The position numbers and the translations under genes were made by a program. A stretch of DNA of 5,314 nt, from NCBI GenBank assembly GCA_021820165.1, contig JAKADW010000169.1:1-5314 (forward strand), in the 5' to 3' direction. Below the pieces are notes generated by a model, which was not told the origin of the DNA, made no database searches, and worked only from the letters and a program-made list of their open reading frames with translations. Numbering within the stretch: the first letter of the stretch is position 1; each line of letters opens with the position of its first letter. This DNA is from Bacillota bacterium (GTDB lineage Bacteria; Bacillota_E; Sulfobacillia; Sulfobacillales; Sulfobacillaceae). Below, one piece after another: positions 1 through 5,090 of this stretch.

Positions 1-464
1 CATCCATCGTCCAGGCGAATCCATTGCGGCCCGCGGGTAATCCCGGGCTTGCCGCCTGTACGAACCCGGTTCTTACCCACCATCCGATTCAGCACGGTCG
101 ACTTGCCTAAGTTAGGCAAACCCACCACGGATAATCGGTAGGGAGGATCGATCCGTCGGGTGATGGCCGCCTTTAGACGACCCCGGGCATCCTGGGCCGA
201 TGCCGTTAAGGGCACGGCGGTAATTCCCCGTTTTTGATACCAGGATACCCAGGCGTCGGTCACTTTGGGATCGGCGACATCACTCTTATTCAAGACCAAA
301 ATTAACGGGGTTTTGCCAATCCATGTGGCTAGAGGGCGATGGCGCGTCAATTCCGGCGCCCGCGCGTCCACCACTTCGACAAATGCGGAGAGGTAAGGAG
401 CCAGCTCACGAATGGTTTTTTGAGTGACCAGCATGTGGCCGGGGTACCAACCGCGGTTTGACAT
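1..464 (-). CDS. rbgA: Ribosome biogenesis GTPase RbgA (YlqF), 3' end cut by window edge
   Basis: The first 154 residues are visible; the rest lies beyond position 1. RbgA is a circularly permuted GTPase that acts late in 50S subunit assembly. The permuted motif order is clear: the N-terminal WYPGHM (6-11), G4 NKSD (59-62), G5 around SA (89-90), the G1 P-loop GLPNLGKST (115-123), then the GIT threonine of G2 (141-143). His10 matches the histidine of B. subtilis RbgA (His9) that is needed for GTP hydrolysis. The ATG (464-462) shares its A with the lepB stop as TAATG, and GGTGG five bases upstream can serve as ribosome-binding site, so translation is probably coupled to lepB. The segment between G5 and G1 looks about a dozen residues shorter than in B. 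subtilis, judged from memory. Family assignment is secure; the C-terminal RNA-binding part cannot be seen. Confidence 0.95.
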   Translation of the reverse strand, partial: MSNRGWYPGHMLVTQKTIRELAPYLSAFVEVVDARAPELTRHRPLATWIGKTPLILVLNKSDVADPKVTDAWVSWYQKRGITAVPLTASAQDARGRLKAAITRRIDPPYRLSVVGLPNLGKSTVLNRMVGKNRVRTGGKPGITRGPQWIRLDDG

Positions 465-982
465 TAGAGCCACCGAAATTGATTCAAGGGCCACCAAATG
501 ATAAAGGCCTGACCCTTGAGGTTTTTCTCGGGCAAGAGGCCAAAATAACGGCTGTCGTAGGACACGGGCCGATTATCCCCCTCAACCCAGAGATAGCCTT
601 TGGGCACGTAGTGAGGCGCCACGTTGATCGACTTACGATATTTCAAGAAGGGCTCCGGATACCGTTTACCGTTGATGTAGACCACGTTGTTCTTCACGCT
701 CACCGTGTCTCCGGGCACGCCAATCACCCGCTTAATCCAGTCCTGTTTGGGATCCACGGGGCTCTTAAACACCACAATTTCGCCGGTCGTCGGTTTCCCA
801 AAAACGAAGGCCAATTTGTTCACCAGCACCCGGTCGCCGGTATAAAAAGTCGGCTCCATGGACGTACCTTTGACGTAATAGGATTCGAACACAAAGGTGC
901 GGATGATGAACGCCAGTACCAGTGCAATCACCAACGTCTCGATGAGTTCACGAGTTGCGCTCTTCTGTTTCTTTTCTGCCAC
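464..982 (-). CDS. lepB: Signal peptidase I (type I leader peptidase)
   Basis: This 172-residue membrane serine protease cleaves signal peptides from exported preproteins on the outer face of the cytoplasmic membrane. A basic N-terminus (KKQK) is followed by one membrane segment at about 13-32. The catalytic serine is Ser41 in GTSMEPTF, and the general-base lysine is Lys84 in DWIKRVIGVPGD. Box E follows as GDNR (135-138) with Ser141 and DSR (143-145). One membrane anchor and the short length are typical of Gram-positive signal peptidases rather than the larger E. coli LepB. The start is GTG (982-980), chosen because GAGGTGA lies four to six bases upstream and the protein begins exactly ahead of the basic/membrane segment. 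The gene follows rplS after 55 bases holding a hairpin and overlaps rbgA by one base. Co-transcription with SRP genes places targeting and signal cleavage in one operon. Confidence 0.96.
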   Translation of the reverse strand: MAEKKQKSATRELIETLVIALVLAFIIRTFVFESYYVKGTSMEPTFYTGDRVLVNKLAFVFGKPTTGEIVVFKSPVDPKQDWIKRVIGVPGDTVSVKNNVVYINGKRYPEPFLKYRKSINVAPHYVPKGYLWVEGDNRPVSYDSRYFGLLPEKNLKGQAFIIWWPLNQFRWL

Positions 983-1008
983 ACTGTCACCTCATTGGGG
1001 AATAATGG

Positions 1009-1032
1009 AGGCGAAGACAAAGGTCTTCGCCT
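1009..1032 (-). promoter_or_regulatory. Perfect 10-bp stem-loop between rplS and lepB
   Basis: Read on the minus strand, AGGCGAAGAC pairs perfectly with GTCTTCGCCT across a four-base CTTT loop. It begins five bases after the rplS stop codon and ends 26 bases before the lepB GTG. The following bases (CCATTATTCC) contain too few T for a standard intrinsic terminator. A partial terminator, an RNA-processing site or a 3' stability element that lets rplS and the genes before it be expressed more strongly than lepB-rbgA is more likely. Pairing is seen directly; the role is inferred. Confidence 0.6.
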
Positions 1033-1037
1033 GCCCC

Positions 1038-1379
1038 TTAGCGCCGCTCGCGAATACGAGCCGCCTTCCCCCGAAGCTGGCGGAGGTAGTACAATCGGGC
1101 CCGGCGTACCCGGCCACGGCGCACCACCTCAATTGATTCCAACCGAGGCGAGTGCAGCAAAAATGTCCGCTCAACGCCAACCCCATAACTCACGCGGCGC
1201 ACCGTGAAGGTCTTAGATAGGCCAGTGCCGCGTTTGCGGATCACCACCCCTTCAAACATCTGTACCCGTTCCCGGTTGCCTTCTTTAATCTTCACCGCCA
1301 CCCGCACCGTGTCACCCGCGCGAAATACAGGAAGATCCGACTTCATCTGATCTTCCTCAAGAAGCTTAATGTAATCCAT
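1038..1379 (-). CDS. rplS: 50S ribosomal protein L19
   Basis: This is a full-length 113-residue L19, a 50S protein at the interface with the 30S subunit. The family core is plain: [22 protein letters not shown] (about 19-40), [21 protein letters not shown] (43-63), then [15 protein letters not shown] (64-78) and the basic tail with [23 protein letters not shown]. The ATG (1379-1377) overlaps the trmD stop as TAATG, with GGGGGGAG about five bases upstream inside the end of trmD. Expression is therefore likely coupled to trmD. A perfect hairpin follows the stop codon and separates this gene from lepB. Nothing in the protein is unusual. Confidence 0.98.
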   Translation of the reverse strand: MDYIKLLEEDQMKSDLPVFRAGDTVRVAVKIKEGNRERVQMFEGVVIRKRGTGLSKTFTVRRVSYGVGVERTFLLHSPRLESIEVVRRGRVRRARLYYLRQLRGKAARIRERR

Positions 1380-2083
1380 TAGTTCTCCCCCCTTTCCTTA
1401 ATTAAGTCCGGCCGCCGTTCCAGCGTCCAGCGCCGTGCCATCTCTTCCTGATACGCATGGATGGCCTCATGGTTTCCACTGGTGAGCACCCCTGGTACCC
1501 GAAGTCCGCGATAGATTTCCGGTCGCGTATATTGCGGTCCCTCCAGCCAGCCTTCTTCGCGACTGAACGAGTCGTGGCGTGCTCCCTCTTCGGCACCCAG
1601 TACGCCGGGCAAAAGACGGGCCACGGCATCGACCATCATCATCGCCGGCAGTTCCCCGCCGGTTAATACAAAGTCGCCAATCGACACCTCTTCGGCATCT
1701 AGAATCATCCGCGCCCGCTCATCGAGTCCCTCATAGTGGCCAGCGACGATAATGAGATGCTCTTCTTTGGACAACTCCTCCGCCAGGGCTTGATTAAACG
1801 GCCGACCTTGCGGTGAAGTGACCAGCACCCGCGGGTGTCCCTTGACATGCATCATCGTCCACTCCACAGCTGGCACGACCACGTCGGCCCGGAGTAGCAT
1901 ACCCACCCCGCCGCCGAAGGGATAGTCGTCCGTCTGACGATGCGGCCCCACGCCGAAGGGTCTCAGCGGCACCACCCGAATATCCACCAACTGGCGCTTT
2001 CGGGCCCGTTTTAAGATGCTGGCACCAAAGACTCCGGAGAACATCTCCGGAAACAGTGTGATGACCTGAATGACCATCATCAC
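1379..2083 (-). CDS. trmD: tRNA (guanine-37-N1)-methyltransferase
   Basis: TrmD uses S-adenosylmethionine to make m1G37 next to the anticodon of tRNAs reading CNN, which prevents +1 frameshifting. It is a SPOUT enzyme with a trefoil knot. Visible signatures are ITLFPEMF near the N-terminus, [11 protein letters not shown] (52-62), SPQGRPF (90-96), [10 protein letters not shown] (115-124), the knot segment [15 protein letters not shown] (134-148), and [11 protein letters not shown]. Arg156 (in [11 protein letters not shown]) and Asp171 (in HDSF) match the catalytic Arg154 and Asp169 of E. coli. Three consecutive start codons occur, GTG (2083), ATG (2080) and ATG (2077); the third gives numbering identical to E. 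coli. GGAGG (2098-2094) is 10, 13 and 16 bases from them, which favours the first two. The 234-residue length assumes GTG. The gene overlaps the rimM stop and the rplS start. Confidence 0.97.
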   Translation of the reverse strand: MMMVIQVITLFPEMFSGVFGASILKRARKRQLVDIRVVPLRPFGVGPHRQTDDYPFGGGVGMLLRADVVVPAVEWTMMHVKGHPRVLVTSPQGRPFNQALAEELSKEEHLIIVAGHYEGLDERARMILDAEEVSIGDFVLTGGELPAMMMVDAVARLLPGVLGAEEGARHDSFSREEGWLEGPQYTRPEIYRGLRVPGVLTSGNHEAIHAYQEEMARRWTLERRPDLIKERGEN

Positions 2084-2622
2084 TCACTAATGTCCTCCAG
2101 CCCCGGCAAGAGTTCGACCCGCATTTCCCGGCCTTCAATATCGATGTGTTTAACCACCGACTTTAGGGCGGGAATTAACAAGGGCTTTTTCCCTTCTCGG
2201 GCTATCTCAAAGACATCATGCCCAGCACCCGTCCTAATCACATGCGCTAAGCTCCCCAAGGTACGATTGGTGCCTTCCTCACGGACCACCATGCCCACTA
2301 ACTGATGCCAATAATACTCGTCTTGGGGCAGTTTGGGCAAATCCTCTTCAGGAACCATGAGAAGCGCTCCACGCAACCGTTCGGCCTGTTCCCGGCTGGC
2401 GACGCCAGCAATTTGCAAGACCGCCATAGGCGGTTGCAAGCGGCTCATTAATACCGGTCGCGGTCCCCCGAGGACATCCACCGTGACTTTTTTCAGCCCC
2501 AGAAGACGTTCCGGAAAATCTGTCGTGGGATAGACTTTGACAGAACCATCAATCCCAAACGGAGCCTTCACCTGTCCGATCAACACATGACCGGGCCACA
2601 CATTGGCTACACTACGACTCAT
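2080..2622 (-). CDS. rimM: 16S rRNA processing / 30S maturation factor RimM
   Basis: RimM is a 180-residue assembly factor that binds ribosomal protein S19 and helps the 30S head mature. The N-terminal RimM barrel starts at [20 protein letters not shown] (13-32), followed by [10 protein letters not shown] (76-85). A C-terminal PRC barrel covers about 100-175, opening with YYW (103-105) and closing with [20 protein letters not shown]. The tyrosine pair corresponds to the Tyr-Tyr needed in E. coli RimM for 30S binding. Gln107 stands where many homologues have Asp (WHDL). The ATG (2622-2620) lies inside the end of rpsP, giving an 11-base overlap. AAGAGG sits only three bases before it and within a small hairpin, so coupling to rpsP translation is likely. 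The first dozen residues are weakly conserved, so GTG at residue 13 is a less likely alternative start. Confidence 0.96.
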   Translation of the reverse strand: MSRSVANVWPGHVLIGQVKAPFGIDGSVKVYPTTDFPERLLGLKKVTVDVLGGPRPVLMSRLQPPMAVLQIAGVASREQAERLRGALLMVPEEDLPKLPQDEYYWHQLVGMVVREEGTNRTLGSLAHVIRTGAGHDVFEIAREGKKPLLIPALKSVVKHIDIEGREMRVELLPGLEDISE

Positions 2623-2899
2623 GAGCCTCTTGAGGCTGTTGCTTCAACTGGTGTACACGATTCAACACACCCGTTTTCCGAAGCAGCGAGCGTGCCGTAT
2701 CAGTCGGCTGAGCGCCGTTCTGTATCCAACGGATTGCCTTGTCTTCGTCAATCTTTATGACGGCCGGCTCTTTGGTGGGGTCATAGTAGCCGATCTCTTC
2801 AATGAAACGCCCGTCGCGAGGGGACCGTGAATCCGCAACCACCACGCGGTAAAAGGGCCGCTTCTTGGCGCCCATGCGGCGCAAGCGAATTTTTACCAT
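2612..2899 (-). CDS. rpsP: 30S ribosomal protein S16
   Basis: S16 is a 95-residue protein of the 30S body needed early in small-subunit assembly. The start [41 protein letters not shown] is the family signature, followed by the conserved helix region [28 protein letters not shown]. The C-terminus is a short hydrophilic tail (about 83-95) rich in Gln, Glu and His, which is variable in the family. The ATG (2899-2897) has AAAGGAGG (2914-2907) seven bases upstream, the best ribosome-binding site inside the operon, fitting the high output expected for a ribosomal protein. It lies 19 bases after ffh and overlaps rimM by 11 bases. In most Bacillota a KH-domain gene (khpA/ylqC) would come next; here it does not. 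Confidence 0.98.
   Translation of the reverse strand: MVKIRLRRMGAKKRPFYRVVVADSRSPRDGRFIEEIGYYDPTKEPAVIKIDEDKAIRWIQNGAQPTDTARSLLRKTGVLNRVHQLKQQPQEAHES
2624..2637 (-). promoter_or_regulatory. Small hairpin covering the rimM ribosome-binding site
   Basis: On the minus strand AGCCTC-AA-GAGGCT is a perfect inverted repeat just before the rimM ATG. It could form a five-bp stem with a CAAG loop. Its 3' arm contains the AGAGG that would act as the rimM Shine-Dalgarno. Ribosomes finishing rpsP would melt it, which would couple rimM translation to rpsP. The stem is short, so this is tentative. Confidence 0.3.
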
Positions 2900-2918
2900 T
2901 CTCTAACCTCCTTTCTGG

Positions 2919-4256
2919 TCATCCCAAAGGCGGAAAGGGCATTCGCGGCATACGCATGCGGCCCTTTTTGCCTTTCATTTGTTTCATCATCTTTTTCCTC
3001 TCGCCAAACTGTTTCAGCAGGCGATTGACTTCCTGTACGGAGGTTCCGCTACCGCGGGCAATCCGCAATCGGCGGCTGCCATCGATGACGTCGGGCCGTT
3101 GACGCTCCTTGATGGTCATGGAGTTTAAAATCGCCTCCACCCGCACCATCATCCGGTCGTCAACCTTGTCCTTCACCTGAGCCATTTTGCCGCCCATTCC
3201 GGGCATCATCTCCATGACCTTGGAAAGCGGTCCCAACTTTTTCACTTGATCAATCATGGCGCGAAAATCGTCCAAGGTAAAATCCGCCTTGGTAATCTTT
3301 TCGGCCAACACTTGGGTGTCCTCTCGATCCATGGACGCTTCTGCTTTTTCTATCAGGGTGAGGATATCTCCCATGCCAAGAATCCGCGAGGCCAAGCGTT
3401 CGGGGTTAAAAGGCTCCAAATCTTCCAGCTTCTCGCCTGATCCGATAAGCTTAATGGGGAGTTCGGTCACTTCCCGAATGGAAAGAGCCGCCCCACCACG
3501 GGCATCGCCATCCAGTTTGGTCATAATCACGCCCGTCAGAGGCAGTCGATCTTTAAAAGCTTCGGCGACCCGCACGGCGTCTTGACCGGTCATGGCGTCC
3601 ACCACTAACAGCATCTCGTGGGCAGGCACTTGGCGATTCATGGCTTCCAGTTCACCCATGAGGTCGTCGTCCACGTGAAGGCGTCCGGCCGTGTCAATAA
3701 TGACCACATCTTTCGCCATCCGCCGCGACGTGGCCATGCCCAGCTGGGCCAATTCCACCGGCGTTTTCTGCTCCTCGGTCACCACTGGTACTTGAATCTT
3801 CTCCCCGAGCACCTTCAACTGGTCAATAGCGGCGGGGCGATAGATGTCAGCCGCCACCAATAGAGGCTGGCGTCCTTGATGGCGCAACATACGCGCCAAC
3901 TTGGCGCTGGCGGTGGTCTTACCGGCCCCTTGAAGGCCGACCAGATAGATCACCGTCGGTGGGTTGGACGCCATGTGCACCCGTTCTACGCGGGTGCCCA
4001 TCAATTGAATGAGCTCATCGCGCACAATCTTGATGACCGCTTGATCGGGCGTGAGACTTGAAAGGACATCTTGGCCGACAGCGCGAGATTCCACGCGGTT
4101 CAAAAACTCACGGACGACTTTGAAATTGACGTCGGCTTCCAAGAGGGCCAGACGCACTTCACGAAGCGCCTCTTTGACATCCGCCTCCGTAAGGCGGCCC
4201 TTGTTGCGCATCCGCTTAAAGGTTTGCTGCAATTTTTCCGTCAGCGCATCAAACAT
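2919..4256 (-). CDS. ffh: Signal recognition particle GTPase Ffh (SRP54)
   Basis: Ffh binds 4.5S/scRNA and hydrophobic signal sequences on nascent chains and docks with FtsY at the membrane. The 445 residues show the full layout. The N domain is about 1-90, with ALLEADV at 37-43. The G domain carries G1 GLQGAGKT (107-114), DIYRPAA (137-143), G3 DTAGR (188-192), G4 TKLD (246-249) followed by GDARGGA, and GSGEK (272-276). The methionine-rich M domain is about 295-435, with finger-loop MMPGMGGKM (350-358) and the RNA-binding segment SRRLRIARGSGTSVQEVN (394-411). The tail is Lys/Met/Pro rich (KGRMRMPRMPFPPLG). The ATG (4256-4254) overlaps the ylxM stop by eight bases (ATGTTTGA), with AGGAGG about nine bases upstream. 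Length and motifs are normal. Confidence 0.98.
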   Translation of the reverse strand: MFDALTEKLQQTFKRMRNKGRLTEADVKEALREVRLALLEADVNFKVVREFLNRVESRAVGQDVLSSLTPDQAVIKIVRDELIQLMGTRVERVHMASNPPTVIYLVGLQGAGKTTASAKLARMLRHQGRQPLLVAADIYRPAAIDQLKVLGEKIQVPVVTEEQKTPVELAQLGMATSRRMAKDVVIIDTAGRLHVDDDLMGELEAMNRQVPAHEMLLVVDAMTGQDAVRVAEAFKDRLPLTGVIMTKLDGDARGGAALSIREVTELPIKLIGSGEKLEDLEPFNPERLASRILGMGDILTLIEKAEASMDREDTQVLAEKITKADFTLDDFRAMIDQVKKLGPLSKVMEMMPGMGGKMAQVKDKVDDRMMVRVEAILNSMTIKERQRPDVIDGSRRLRIARGSGTSVQEVNRLLKQFGERKKMMKQMKGKKGRMRMPRMPFPPLG

Positions 4257-4578
4257 CCGTCAGCCCCTCCTCTTCCGCCCATCGTTCCATCATCGCCCGC
4301 ACCGCGCCGGCCGCTTCTAGCCCTCGGAGCGCCTGCAACACCATTTGAAAGCGCTCCCGACGGCGCTGGTGGAGTGCTAAAAGCCCTAAACGAGACTCGT
4401 AGTCCTCCAGTAGTTTCTCGGTGCGCTCAAGCAAATCGTGAACGGCTGCCCGCGAAATCCGGTGAGCCTCCCCAATTTCAGCGAGTGACCAATCCTCGAG
4501 GTAATAGAGCTGCCAGACCTCTTGCTGGTGTTCGGTGAGAAGCGGTCCATAGACATCAAACAACAACCCCGCCCGCAC
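4249..4578 (-). CDS. ylxM: YlxM family helix-turn-helix protein, putative SRP accessory factor
   Basis: This is the first gene of the operon, 109 residues from the GTG at 4578. YlxM proteins resemble sigma-70 region 4 and have been linked to SRP function in Gram-positive bacteria. Matches to B. subtilis YlxM include LFDVYGPLLT (6-15), LYYLEDWSLAEIGEAHRISRAAVHDLLERTEKLLEDYESRLGL (24-66), with the helix-turn-helix at about 30-50. The C-terminal part (about 67-105) looks like one long charged helix. The start is uncertain. Homologous sequence seems to continue upstream (SLDR before VRAGLLFD, recalling the family's N-terminus), and the only strong Shine-Dalgarno (GAGGGGGAG, 4614-4606) lies about 28 bases before the GTG. 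A CTG at 4602 would fit that site and give 117 residues. No in-frame ATG exists before the upstream stop TGA (4623-4621). Eight bases overlap ffh. Confidence 0.92.
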   Translation of the reverse strand: MRAGLLFDVYGPLLTEHQQEVWQLYYLEDWSLAEIGEAHRISRAAVHDLLERTEKLLEDYESRLGLLALHQRRRERFQMVLQALRGLEAAGAVRAMMERWAEEEGLTDV

Positions 4579-4605
4579 GCGATCCAGCGATTTGGCCGTC
4601 AGTGT

Positions 4606-4614
4606 CTCCCCCTC
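4606..4614 (-). promoter_or_regulatory. Shine-Dalgarno-like site upstream of ylxM
   Basis: GAGGGGGAG is the only strong purine-rich site in the ylxM leader. It is 28 bases or more from the GTG at 4578, too far for normal initiation, but its GAGG core is about seven to eight bases from an in-frame CTG at 4602. It therefore argues for initiation at CTG (or the neighbouring ACG) rather than at GTG. Confidence 0.45.
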
Positions 4615-4618
4615 GTAG

Positions 4619-4640
4619 TGTCAAGGTTTTTTCCTTGACA
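4619..4640 (-). promoter_or_regulatory. Perfect 8-bp stem-loop at the 5' end of the operon transcript
   Basis: TGTCAAGG and CCTTGACA are perfect inverted repeats around an AAAAAA loop. With transcription starting near 4643-4644, the stem would begin about three bases from the RNA 5' end and finish five bases before the GAGGGGGAG site. No T-run follows on either strand, so it is not a normal intrinsic terminator for the upstream gene. A 5'-terminal mRNA-stabilising hairpin or a protein-binding operator just downstream of the promoter are the likely roles. Confidence 0.6.
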
Positions 4641-4649
4641 GCCTCATCG

Positions 4650-4678
4650 ATTGTACCCGTTGGCCACACCCTTGTCAA
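4650..4678 (-). promoter_or_regulatory. Strong sigma-A-type promoter for the ylxM-ffh-rpsP-rimM-trmD-rplS-lepB-rbgA operon
   Basis: The -35 box TTGACA (4678-4673) matches consensus exactly and the -10 box TACAAT (4655-4650) matches five of six bases, with the optimal 17-base spacer. Transcription should start near 4643-4644. The promoter sits directly behind the stop codon of the upstream gene (nine bases separate them). It is the only good promoter I found within or ahead of the operon. Confidence 0.88.
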
Positions 4679-4686
4679 TCCCGCGA

Positions 4687-5025
4687 TTAAAACTGACTCG
4701 AGACGGCGCTGTCCTGATTATGGGCGCGGCTCTCATTGATTTGGCGAATGGCGTTCTGCACTTCCTCGGATGCACCGTGCGTCAGCCGTTCCACCCGACT
4801 CCAGTTCACCACCACGGCATGTGGCGGCACAGCCCCCCGCCGCATGTGACTTCTGAGAAGCCCCGTAGCCACCGTCGCCACTGCCTGTGAAAAGCCGTCG
4901 ACTTCATAGTGCCCCAAGTGCGTGATGCGTACCGGATAGTCTTCCAAGCCATACACGCCCTCTTTGATTTCAAAGTACACTTCCCAGGCTTCATCATGCC
5001 ACTTTACCGACCGGACCTTGACCAT
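4687..5025 (-). CDS. Conserved-looking hypothetical protein, 112 residues
   Basis: I do not recognise this protein. The ATG (5025-5023) is chosen because AAAGGAGG (5039-5032) ends six bases upstream and a TATAAT box lies about 37 bases upstream; an in-frame extension to ATG 5148 would run through both sites and is rejected. It has no signal peptide or membrane segment. By eye the fold would be strands at about 2-8, 13-20 and 31-36, a helix near 46-60 (FSQAVATVATGLLRSHMRR), a strand at 69-74 (HAVVVNW) and a helix near 86-98, so a small alpha/beta cytoplasmic protein. The last dozen residues are polar and probably disordered. It appears to be a single-gene unit with its own promoter, reading in the same direction as the operon, in a place where Bacillus has ftsY. 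No terminator is visible after the stop, so read-through into ylxM is possible. Confidence 0.8.
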   Translation of the reverse strand: MVKVRSVKWHDEAWEVYFEIKEGVYGLEDYPVRITHLGHYEVDGFSQAVATVATGLLRSHMRRGAVPPHAVVVNWSRVERLTHGASEEVQNAIRQINESRAHNQDSAVSSQF

Positions 5026-5031
5026 ACCAAC

Positions 5032-5039
5032 CCTCCTTT
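5032..5039 (-). promoter_or_regulatory. Strong ribosome-binding site fixing the start of the 112-residue protein
   Basis: AAAGGAGG complements the 16S rRNA 3' end fully and ends six bases before ATG 5025. It decides the start codon against the longer in-frame alternative beginning at 5148. Confidence 0.85.
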
Positions 5040-5061
5040 CCCGAACAGAGATTCCGAAGGT

Positions 5062-5090
5062 ATTATAGCGAATTTTACATAGCCCAACGC
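5062..5090 (-). promoter_or_regulatory. Probable promoter of the 112-residue hypothetical gene
   Basis: A perfect -10 box TATAAT (5067-5062) stands 22 bases before the ribosome-binding site. At 17-base spacing the -35 position (5090-5085) reads GCGTTG, a poor match to TTGACA; TTGGGC three bases nearer would give a spacer of only 14. There is no TGn extended -10. The box and its placement are good, but promoter strength may be low or may depend on an activator or another sigma factor. Predicted start is near 5055-5053. Confidence 0.55.

Noticed and set aside
458..1207. Long plus-strand open frame of 249 codons antisense to lepB and rplS.
   Set aside because: It lies fully opposite two certain genes, has no family-like sequence, is rich in His/Pro/Arg as expected of a shadow of GC-rich minus-strand codons, and lacks a ribosome-binding site.
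4071..4538. Plus-strand open frame of 155 codons opposite ffh and ylxM.
   Set aside because: It is a frame shadow of two well-supported genes; the product has no recognisable domain and there is no promoter or ribosome-binding site.
4602..4624. A second TTGACA on the 3' arm of the leader hairpin considered as another -35 box.
   Set aside because: At 16-18 bases spacing the -10 position reads TGACGG-like sequence with no resemblance to TATAAT.
4619..4640. Inverted repeat considered as the terminator of the upstream 112-residue gene.
   Set aside because: No T-run follows the stem on either strand, and the dyad lies downstream of the operon's own start site, so it would terminate the operon itself.
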